Part shown: positions 1-6,956 of the stretch, in pieces | Numbering within the stretch: position 1 is the stretch's first letter | Layout: each line of letters starts with the position of its first letter | Source: Cyanobacteriota bacterium SRBZ.bins.94.201705 | GTDB taxonomy: Bacteria; Cyanobacteriota; Cyanobacteriia; Cyanobacteriales; Cyanobacteriaceae | Direction: 5' to 3' | NCBI GenBank assembly: GCA_030549855.1 | Contig: JAUQQP010000028.1 | Span: 1 to 32,438, forward strand | Length of the DNA: 32,438 nt | Notes under the pieces: generated by a model | The model's database searches: none | What the model saw: the letters and a program-made list of their open reading frames with translations, nothing else | Told to the model about the DNA's origin: nothing | Translations under genes and position numbers: made by a program

Positions 1-165
1 GTAGGAAATAAAAATGTTGTTGAGGGAGAAATAGATGGCAAATACATACCATTAAAGGACGGTACACCAGGAGACATTTGTTATCCATACAAAATATCAA
101 CAATAATAAAAAAAATTCAACCCATCCCTTATGAAGCAGACGAGTATAAACCTTGCTCTGAGTAG
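1..165 (+). CDS. 3' end of an unrecognised gene (partial)
   Basis: An open frame enters from the left edge and runs 54 codons to a TAG at 163-165. The visible peptide is charged and contains a Gly/Pro-rich stretch (KDGTPGDICYPYK) followed by a lysine-rich segment, and ends in PCSE. I do not recognise the family. The heptose-phosphatase-like pseudogene just downstream suggests a sugar-nucleotide or surface-polysaccharide neighbourhood, but that is inference from context. The frame could itself be a decaying remnant, since the next 170 bases carry no gene. Confidence 0.4.
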   Translation, partial: VGNKNVVEGEIDGKYIPLKDGTPGDICYPYKISTIIKKIQPIPYEADEYKPCSE

Positions 166-301
166 ATTGTTTTATAACAAGAAAAATACACTTTATATTG
201 ACTCAGTTCAAAATACAAACAACTATCTAACATACGGTAAAAGCGAGTACACCTCGGGGGCGAAATTAATCCCATAAGTTAGACCTGCTGAGGAAACTAT
301 A

Positions 302-695
302 GCCAATAGCATAACCATACAAGTATGCAAAGACTTTGAATTTTTACCGGTTGCCGGCAATTCAGAGAGGTATAGCGAGAAGATTTATTAACAAGGAGAA
401 ATTGCACAATATCCCTGCAAACATGTTAGAAGTCCTTAAAGCTAATTCCGTAGAAATAGACTACACAGATAACTGTGACTGCAGGAAGCCCAAAACTGGT
501 ATGATAGAGGGAGATTCAGAAACAGACATACTTATGGCCAAAAATGCAAACATTCTATCGGTAGTGGGTGAATATTTAAAAATCGATTCGGGTTTTCAGT
601 GTGAAAGTATTTTCGACTTGGCTACTGTTTTGTCTAAGAAAACTATAGGAGAAAATGCAAATATAATTGGAAGAATAATGGCAGTTACAAGTTAA
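302..695 (+). pseudogene. decayed HAD-IIIA phosphatase, GmhB-like (D-glycero-D-manno-heptose 1,7-bisphosphate 7-phosphatase family)
   Basis: The frame from a TTG at 336 encodes 119 residues with typical GmhB/HisB-N family pieces: QRGIARRF (normally NQRGIARG), the zinc-loop end DNCDCRKPKTGM, and GDSETDILMAKNANI, the third HAD motif. The N-terminal part with the catalytic DxDGV motif is absent. Another frame (329-349) reads KDFEFLP, a segment that normally lies about 20 residues before the QRGIAR motif. An extra T in 'aattcagag' (360-368) separates these frames. Two internal segments also look deleted: the first half of the Cys cluster before DNCDC, and the helix between GM and GDS. Family members are about 170-190 residues. 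I infer a broken gene from a heptose or capsule pathway. Confidence 0.65.
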
Positions 696-710
696 GGAGG
701 CATCGCAAGA

Positions 711-736
711 CGATAAAAAGGTTATTTTGAAATAAC
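711..736 (-). terminator. probable intrinsic terminator after rfbC
   Basis: Read on the minus strand, a 6-bp stem GTTATT/AATAAC (721-726 with 731-736, loop of 4) is followed at once by CTTTTTATC. It lies about 20 bases past the rfbC stop, where a terminator for the murF-rfbC pair is expected. The stem is short and AT-rich, so it may be weak. Confidence 0.4.
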
Positions 737-755
737 AAAAGGAGGATTCATTGAA

Positions 756-1304
756 TTACAAAAGGAAAATTTCTGCGTCTTTGAGGTAAGGGGCGTTGGC
801 ATCTTTGTGGGATAAAATTGGCCTTTCCTTAAGATTCCAATCAATGTTAATTTCTGGATCATCCCAGCGAATAGCCCTGTCGTATTCCTTGTGATAATAA
901 TTGGTGGTTTTGTAGAGGACATCTGCCACTTCTGATAGGACTAAAAAGCCATGGGCAAAGCCGGCAGGAATCCACAACTGTCTCTTGTTTTCTTCACTTA
1001 AAACCACCGCAACCCACTGTTTAAAAGTGGGGGAGTTTTTACGAATATCAACAGCAACGTCGAGAATTTCTCCCCTGACAACCCTTACTAATTTATCCTG
1101 TTTTTGGTAGAGTTGATAGTGTAATCCCCTGAGGACATTTTTGCGAGAATGGGAGTGATTATCCTGGACGAAATTGGGGTTGAGCCCCGTTTTTTCCCGG
1201 AAGGTGATGGCGTTAAAACTTTCAAAAAAAAAGCCTCTTTCGTCCTCAAAAACAGTGGGCTCAATTATCAAAACATCAGGAAGATTTGTAGGAAGGACCT
1301 TCAT
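756..1304 (-). CDS. rfbC: dTDP-4-dehydrorhamnose 3,5-epimerase
   Basis: A 182-residue protein of the RmlC family, which epimerises C3 and C5 of dTDP-4-keto-6-deoxyglucose in cytosolic dTDP-L-rhamnose synthesis. Visible family features are the N-terminal DERGFFFESF (about 21-30), NHSHSRKNVLRGLHYQ (about 49-64) with the expected catalytic His62, the conserved Lys71 region, the WIPAGFAHGF loop (111-120), a Tyr in the YKTTNYY segment (131-137), and the DRAIRWDDPEINIDW signature (142-156). The length is normal for the family. The start at 1304 lies inside the 3' end of murF, giving a 29-bp overlap, so the two genes are almost certainly co-transcribed and perhaps translationally coupled. I see no strong Shine-Dalgarno sequence. 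rfbA, rfbB and rfbD are not in the window. Confidence 0.95.
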   Translation of the reverse strand: MKVLPTNLPDVLIIEPTVFEDERGFFFESFNAITFREKTGLNPNFVQDNHSHSRKNVLRGLHYQLYQKQDKLVRVVRGEILDVAVDIRKNSPTFKQWVAVVLSEENKRQLWIPAGFAHGFLVLSEVADVLYKTTNYYHKEYDRAIRWDDPEINIDWNLKERPILSHKDANAPYLKDAEIFLL

Positions 1305-2679
1305 TTTCTAGGCACGGCTGGTTGAAAAGACTAACAATACTGTCTACGACTCGGCCTAAATCGAGAGAATGAGAGGCCTTGAATAAAATTCTATCACCAG
1401 GTTGTATAAGAGTAGAAAGGGTGGATGACAATTCCTGGGTGTTGTGGAAAATATGAGTAGGAATACCCTGGGCGCCGTGGGCAATTTCTAGAGTGGCATC
1501 TTCGTCGGCCAACACCAATAATAAGTCTAGATTTAGACTTTTGACAAATTCTCCCACCTGACGGTGAAGGGAAGCAGAATAATCTCCTAATTCCTTCATG
1601 GTACCTAAGACGGCGATGCGACGTCTCCCCTCCTCCTGCGCCAACAATTTTAAGGAAGCAATCATGGATTCAAAGCCGGCATTATAGGTTTCGTCTAAAA
1701 GAATAATATCATTGGGCAAGACATGACGAGTAGCCCTGCCTTTTGGCAAATTGATGGAGATTCCAGCTTGTAATTTTTCCAAATCTATTCCCAATACTTT
1801 GGCAGTAGCAATAGCGGCTAAATAGTTGAGGGCATTATGTTCTCCTGTTAAGGGAAGAGGATACAATTTATTGTCAACCTTAAGGGTATTTTTGTCAACC
1901 AGTTCACCCCGAAAATTACCGGATTTAAGGCCATAAAAAATAGTTTCTCCAGACCAAAATTTTCGGGCAGTTTCTACTAGCAAATCATTGTCAGCATTGA
2001 GAAGAGCAACCCCAGATTTATCCATGTATACTAAGAGCTCACATTTAGCTTCTGCAATGGCTTCTCTTGAGCCCAAAAGGCCAATATGTGCGGTGCCGAC
2101 ATTGGTAATTACCCCAATATTAGGTAGGGCAATTTCTGTGAGAAGGGCAATTTGTCCTCTCCCCCTCATGGCCATTTCAATTACAGCATATTTGTGGGTT
2201 TCATTTATTTGTAAAATCGTTTTGGGCACCCCAATTTCATTGTTATAATTGGCCTCAGTTTTTAACACTTTTCCGTCTAAACTCAGTACGGCACTAATTA
2301 ATTCTTTCGTAGTGGTCTTCCCCACAGAACCAGTAACAGCAATAACTGGTAAATTGAGATATTGTCGCCACCATTTGGCTATTTGCTGATAGGCAGCCAG
2401 GGGAGATTTGACCATTAACAAGGGCAGGTTTAGTCCCTTTATTTTGGGGGAATTCTCTTTAACAATACAGGCAATAGCACCTTTGGCAAAAGCTTGAGAA
2501 ATAAAATCGTGTCCGTCAAAATTCTCCCCTTCCAAAGCCACAAAAATCTCCCCCGGTTTTATAGTGCGGGTGTCTGTACTAATGCCTCCACAATTTCCTG
2601 AAAAAAGAGGGGAACAAGCCTCCGTATAATTAGCGTCAGTGATTTTACGGATAAGGTCGAGATTAGGAAAAGATTTCAT
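1276..2679 (-). CDS. murF: UDP-N-acetylmuramoyl-tripeptide--D-alanyl-D-alanine ligase
   Basis: A 467-residue Mur ligase that adds D-Ala-D-Ala to UDP-MurNAc-tripeptide in the cytosol, the last soluble step of peptidoglycan precursor synthesis. The N-terminal domain has the MurF-type STDTRTIKPGEIFVALEGENFDGHDF (34-59). The central ATPase domain carries the P-loop GSVGKTTTK (117-125), EANYNNEIGVP (142-152) and EMAMRGRGQI (168-177). AEAKCEL (209-215) contains the lysine expected to be carbamylated. The C-terminal domain has DETYNAGFESM, where family members usually have DxYNANPxSM. Length is normal. It is the first gene of a two-gene minus-strand unit with rfbC. The 155-bp gap to the divergent gene at 2835 should hold its promoter. 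Confidence 0.95.
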   Translation of the reverse strand: MKSFPNLDLIRKITDANYTEACSPLFSGNCGGISTDTRTIKPGEIFVALEGENFDGHDFISQAFAKGAIACIVKENSPKIKGLNLPLLMVKSPLAAYQQIAKWWRQYLNLPVIAVTGSVGKTTTKELISAVLSLDGKVLKTEANYNNEIGVPKTILQINETHKYAVIEMAMRGRGQIALLTEIALPNIGVITNVGTAHIGLLGSREAIAEAKCELLVYMDKSGVALLNADNDLLVETARKFWSGETIFYGLKSGNFRGELVDKNTLKVDNKLYPLPLTGEHNALNYLAAIATAKVLGIDLEKLQAGISINLPKGRATRHVLPNDIILLDETYNAGFESMIASLKLLAQEEGRRRIAVLGTMKELGDYSASLHRQVGEFVKSLNLDLLLVLADEDATLEIAHGAQGIPTHIFHNTQELSSTLSTLIQPGDRILFKASHSLDLGRVVDSIVSLFNQPCLENEGPSYKSS

Positions 2680-2834
2680 AAAAGCCGGGACAAAAAATCA
2701 GTAATTTAAACGATAGAAAACATAATTATTTGGATTAGAATTTACCATAGGGGGGAGTATAAGAAAAGCGGAAAGGAGATGATTAGTCAAACCCTTAGGG
2801 GAGAAGGATAATATAAGGCGAGAGATGAGAAGCC

Positions 2835-4145
2835 GTGAGTGCCAACACCATGTCACCCAGTATATACTCTGGCGCAGGAGATGAACAGTATCTCTACGAA
2901 CACCTGCTGGAGTGTGTGAAAACCCAGTCGCCTGAGCAGGTGTTGGAAAGATTCAGACATCTGTTCATTATAGCAAAGAGATACGACAATCAAAGGGTGT
3001 TGGAGTCGCTGGCGAGGATAATCAGTAAAAAACAGGCAGTGGAATACTTCCCCTCCATCTTAAACCGTTGTTGCTACATTTTGATCAACCGTTGGCAAAT
3101 ACAACCACAAACTCAGGGGTTTGTAGTAGAATTGGTGGAAATGTTCGAGAAGCTGCCGGCGGGGGTGGGTGTTGGTGGTGGCTATGCCCGCACCTACTCT
3201 GGCAGAATGATTCAGCTAGTAAGGCATTTTCTGACCACTGACTATTATAAGCAACTTAAAAGGCTGGCCACTATCATTAGCGAGAGTTTGGAAAGGAAAA
3301 ACAACAGCCTAAGCCAGAAAGAAGAGACTGTAGGCAAACTGATTATCCGTTACCCCTATCTTTATGATCATTGTCTCCTAGGACCTGACAGTGATAAAGA
3401 ACAACAACAAACAGTATACCAGCTGAGACGGGAAATGGAAAGGAAGTTTGAAACCCAATTGTCGAAATTTGTGATACAGCAGGTAAGATTGGCAAGGGGG
3501 GAAACAGAGAGGGGGAAAGTAGTATCTGTGGTAACCAATCCCACTCTTCTCAGTGACAAGGATTTGAATAAGAGTTTAAGACATTTTGTGGGCCCAGTGG
3601 AGAGGGGTTATTCCTACCAACAGTTGTCTAGCAGTTTCCTGAGTTATACCAGTGATGTGCGCAACTACCAGATGTTTAAAGACAGCCTGTACGAGTACAT
3701 TGTACAGTCTATTGACGAGAAATACGGCAGACACAGTTTTAACAGGAAACTATACGAGAGGATACAACAGATATATCCCCAACATAATAACGCCAAGCCA
3801 GATGAGTTTCTGAAAATGCGCACTTACTCTCAACTGTTCAACTATCTGGTAGTAGAGAGTCCCCAAAATCCGAATCATCTGGTATTTATGGATATGATCA
3901 GTAATATGGGCACCACTAAGACTATTGGCTTGCTGCTGAAGATAGTCTTATTGTGTAGCAAGGTGAAACCCTATTTGGAAAAACGCTTCTCGATTCTGTT
4001 TAATCATTATGAGTCTTTCACGAGGGAGGGTGCGGCATGGCTAATAAGAAGCCTAGAGAAACTCAATGTTGCTTTTACTGTCCATTTTGGCAACCTAGAC
4101 ATTTCTTTTCTCCGACGGGTTTATGCTGGGGGGTTTTGTGGTTGA
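2835..4145 (+). CDS. conserved cyanobacterial protein of unknown function
   Basis: A 436-residue soluble protein without signal peptide or membrane segment. It is largely alpha-helical in appearance and rich in Arg, Tyr and Gln. I do not recognise a named domain, although the overall sequence looks like a conserved cyanobacterial hypothetical. The region of 200-235 (QLRREMERKFETQLSKFVIQ) looks coiled-coil-like. A Gly/Val-rich loop sits near 112-118. The GTG at 2835 is used here; an ATG at 2850 (starting MSPSIYSGAGDEQYLYEH) is an equally good start. The gene diverges from murF and is followed by the asparaginase gene on the same strand after a 99-bp gap. Codon use and length indicate a real gene; the function is unknown. 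Confidence 0.75.
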   Translation: MSANTMSPSIYSGAGDEQYLYEHLLECVKTQSPEQVLERFRHLFIIAKRYDNQRVLESLARIISKKQAVEYFPSILNRCCYILINRWQIQPQTQGFVVELVEMFEKLPAGVGVGGGYARTYSGRMIQLVRHFLTTDYYKQLKRLATIISESLERKNNSLSQKEETVGKLIIRYPYLYDHCLLGPDSDKEQQQTVYQLRREMERKFETQLSKFVIQQVRLARGETERGKVVSVVTNPTLLSDKDLNKSLRHFVGPVERGYSYQQLSSSFLSYTSDVRNYQMFKDSLYEYIVQSIDEKYGRHSFNRKLYERIQQIYPQHNNAKPDEFLKMRTYSQLFNYLVVESPQNPNHLVFMDMISNMGTTKTIGLLLKIVLLCSKVKPYLEKRFSILFNHYESFTREGAAWLIRSLEKLNVAFTVHFGNLDISFLRRVYAGGFCG

Positions 4146-4244
4146 AATAGAGATAGTTGATAGAAATTTTCAAGTAATTGGAGAAGGACGAAAATGTGAG
4201 ATAATGGGGATTCAGACAAAACCGGCAGAAAGAGACAATGCAGA

Positions 4245-5198
4245 ATGACTAGATTGAAAAGGCCAAGTTATCCTCGGTTGGAGGTGAATCTCCTGAGGGA
4301 GGGGATTGTAGAGTCCATTCATCAGGCAGAGGTGGTATTAGCGGATGACAAGGGGAGGGTGTTGGCGGTAGCGGGAGACGCCCAAACCTTTTCCTTCATG
4401 CGCTCAGCCATGAAGCCGTTTCAGGCGTTGGCGGTGACTACCACAGGCGCAATTGAGCGTTTTGACTTAAATGAGAAGGATCTGGCTATAATTTGTAGCT
4501 CCCATCAAGGTACAATAGAACAGGCTAGGAGGGTTTTTAACATTCTCTGGCGTGCAGATGTAGACCCTAGTTACTTAAAATGTCCCATACCCCCTGGTAA
4601 AAATAGTCCCCTACAACACTATTGTTCGGGAAAACATGCAGGAATGTTGGCCGCCTGTCAACAGCGTCATTGGAGCCTTGAAAATTACTATCATCGTAGT
4701 CACCCAGTACAACAGCTTATTCTCCACAAAGTGGCTGAACTTCTTGGCATCCCCCCAGCGGAAATAATGGTAGCCAGAGACGATTGTGGTGTGCCCACCT
4801 ACGCCTTAGAGTTGTCTCAAATGGCCACTCTTTATGCCAAATTAGCCAGTGGCAACAGTATTGAACTAGAGAGGATTGTCCGGGCAATGACTAGTCATCC
4901 CGCCATGGTAGCAGGGGAGGGGGCTTTTGACACCGAGGTTATGAGTTTATCCGATGGCAGACTTGTTTGTAAATCTGGTGCGGAAGGAATACAGTGCATT
5001 GGCAACCTCCAACAGGGTATGGGTATTGCCATTAAGGTATTAGACGGTGCCAAACGGGCCAAATACGCCGCCGCCATTCACGTTTTGAAACAGATGGGAT
5101 GGATTACCCCTGCCGTTGCCGACACCCTTGGTGACAAATTCCTTCGCCTGGATGACTATCGTCGTCTCGAGGTTTCTGGCGACTTGTCCCTGCTTTAG
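4245..5198 (+). CDS. L-asparaginase, R. etli AnsA-type (Asparaginase_II family, PF06089)
   Basis: A 317-residue protein that should hydrolyse L-asparagine to aspartate and ammonia. It belongs to the Rhizobium etli inducible (thermolabile) class, unrelated to E. coli AnsA/AnsB. The key motifs are all present: RSAMKPFQALA with the Ser54/Lys57 pair, CSSHQG with Ser86, HYCSGKHAGML with Cys127 and Lys130, and RDDCGVPTYAL with Cys181. These match the R. etli catalytic Ser48/Lys51/Ser80 and zinc-site Cys135/Lys138/Cys189 with constant offsets. The protein is therefore probably active. There is no signal peptide, so it is cytosolic. The ATG at 4245 gives the normal family length. The gene is followed by a long gene-free spacer. 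Confidence 0.9.
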   Translation: MTRLKRPSYPRLEVNLLREGIVESIHQAEVVLADDKGRVLAVAGDAQTFSFMRSAMKPFQALAVTTTGAIERFDLNEKDLAIICSSHQGTIEQARRVFNILWRADVDPSYLKCPIPPGKNSPLQHYCSGKHAGMLAACQQRHWSLENYYHRSHPVQQLILHKVAELLGIPPAEIMVARDDCGVPTYALELSQMATLYAKLASGNSIELERIVRAMTSHPAMVAGEGAFDTEVMSLSDGRLVCKSGAEGIQCIGNLQQGMGIAIKVLDGAKRAKYAAAIHVLKQMGWITPAVADTLGDKFLRLDDYRRLEVSGDLSLL

Positions 5199-5293
5199 GT
5201 TACTTGCTGCCGCCTCCCCCTTCCTCCCTGCCCTATTGCTTCTTGTTCCTCTTTATCTCTCTCTCACTATTGATTATTAATATCATTTAAATT

Positions 5294-5400
5294 ATGCCCA
5301 GCCCCGCCCCTGGCAGTCACGTCTCCTGCCGTCCCCCTATTACCTCTATTGTAGCGCGCCGCCGTTTTTTTGTCAAGGGCACATTTGGCTCAAGTGTCTT
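5294..5400 (+). repeat. dispersed repeat copy 1 (hairpin-containing)
   Basis: Copy 1 of a diverged ~90-bp repeat whose second copy is at 6764-6870. The shared core is GCCC, then CCCTGGCAGTC, then CCTGCCG, a TA-rich stretch with TAGC, GCCG and TGTCAAGGG, in the same order and near-equal spacing. GGCAG and CTGCC can pair as a stem. The homology seems to extend left through the pyrimidine-rich tract. Copy 1 lies about 95 bp after the asparaginase stop. Confidence 0.6.
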
Positions 5401-5405
5401 TTTCG
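5381..5405 (+). terminator. possible intrinsic terminator after the asparaginase gene
   Basis: ACATTTG (5381-5387) and CAAGTGT (5391-5397) form a 7-bp stem with one G-T pair and a 3-base loop, followed by CTTTTTCG. It lies 180 bp past the stop codon and inside the repeat copy, so it may equally be a property of the repeat. Confidence 0.35.
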
Positions 5406-6763
5406 TCCTAAAAATACTGGAGTCAACAACCCCGCACTAGTCTTTACTATCTCTTAAATTGACTGCCAATGTTTACTCCCCTTTTGGATAATAAAAATTC
5501 TGCCTTCAGTAGGTGTACTAATCCTTATATAAATAGCTAGAATTTAAACTGTTAAACATTATCTTTAACCACACCAGAAAATATACAGTAAAGGCCATAA
5601 ATTTATTGTTTATATACAAGGCGAAATTATAGGGGAAATACGGACAGTACGGATAGATTAGGAAAATTATTACATACCTGAAGTGCCCTCTATATCTGTA
5701 GATAGCTTCCTCTGTAGCCTCAGTAAAACCAAGGGCAAAACGAAAATTTGTCCAGAGGAAAAATAAAATGCCCTATGTCTGTTTGTGAATGGCAGAAGCA
5801 ATTACTGTTTGAATAAAAACAGTAGGGCAAAAGGCATACTTGAATAATAATACTTTACTAATGAAAGTTGGTAGAATACGGGGAATTAACTGGAAGGCAG
5901 ATTGGGAAACAAATAAGGTTTTTAAGGAAAGGAAAAAATGTTTCTGAGAGGAAAAAGTTAAGACAAAACTTTAAGGCAACAGGCTATCACTAACCTTAGG
6001 CTACCTGGAGGGAATAATTATGTAGTACCAGGGGAAACAGGAGGTTAAATTCTTTTTTCTGTCAGATTACCAGAGGAATTATTTCTTTGGAATGTTATCA
6101 CAATATGCATGTATAAACGGGGTGGGTTACCAATTCAGTTTCTGGGGAGGGTATGTTTAGTCTCTGTAATTTCAAGAATTGGATTGACTGATAGGCGACA
6201 CCAGAGTTTAAGTATCTCATGGCAGATGCCATATAATAGGAATTAGGCTGACGTTGTTGAAATTGAGGTGATTGTGAGTGGAGGTATTTTTGTAATTCTA
6301 CCAAAGAAAAACCATAGGCAAAGTAAAGTTTTTTTGACGGGGTTTAAGTCTACTTATTCCCCCACCAAGATAACACTCCTATGATTTATGCTCTTATTTT
6401 ACCTCATTTATGAACATGGTACCCAAACCTCAGTTGTCTCGGTTTATTTCTAAATTCCCTCACTACCACTCATGCTGCCGTCTTTTGCCGGATGCGAAAA
6501 ATCCTTTTCTCTTGACTTACCATCCTTATTCCCTTTCTTCCTACACCCCCTTTCTTCCCACTTCTCGACTTTATTGTCATTATTGTCATTTTTTGTCCCT
6601 CTGTTCCCTCTCTTTTTGATTATTTTTCCTACTAAAGCCCCCTAGCCACAATCCTGTTATTTTTTCTCTTCGCTTTTCAAATTCTCCCCCCTGTCTCCTT
6701 GTTTATTGCTACTATTATCTTTTACTACCCCAATCTTTATGATTATCTCTCTTATTAAGAAAA

Positions 6764-6870
6764 CGCCCAGGCACAGCCCTGGCAGTCCTTTCGCCTGCCG
6801 CCCACATCTATCCCTTATTCTAGCAAGCAAATCGGCCGTATGTCAAGGGTTCGTCTGGATTTGTCTTTAC
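6764..6870 (+). repeat. dispersed repeat copy 2 (hairpin-containing)
   Basis: Copy 2 of the repeat at 5294-5400, in direct orientation about 1.47 kb away. It keeps CCCTGGCAGTC, GCCTGCCG, CTAGCA, GGCCG and TGTCAAGGG. It ends about 85 bp before the ATG at 6957, so it could lie in that gene's leader or promoter. Confidence 0.6.
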
Positions 6871-6956
6871 TTGTGTTGTGACACCATCTGACAATAGAAT
6901 ATCATCAATTGGGTATTCTCAATAGAAATCAGAAAAAGGGAGTAGGGATAAGGATT

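Larger units (their letters stand above)
5199..6956 (+). other. gene-free spacer of 1.76 kb
   Basis: I find no supportable gene on either strand; the open frames are short and look random. The stretch has three parts. 5199-5410 and 6640-6880 are pyrimidine-rich on the plus strand and share a repeat, described separately. 5410-6400 is AT-rich with no recognisable structure. 6410-6720 is an extended C/T-rich tract on the plus strand that includes a small tandem ATTGTCATT near 6570. No RNA gene was recognised. Confidence 0.6.

Noticed and set aside
5199-6956. IS element or transposase remnant between the two repeat copies
   Set aside because: No transposase-like frame, inverted ends or target duplication could be seen; only direct repeats are present.
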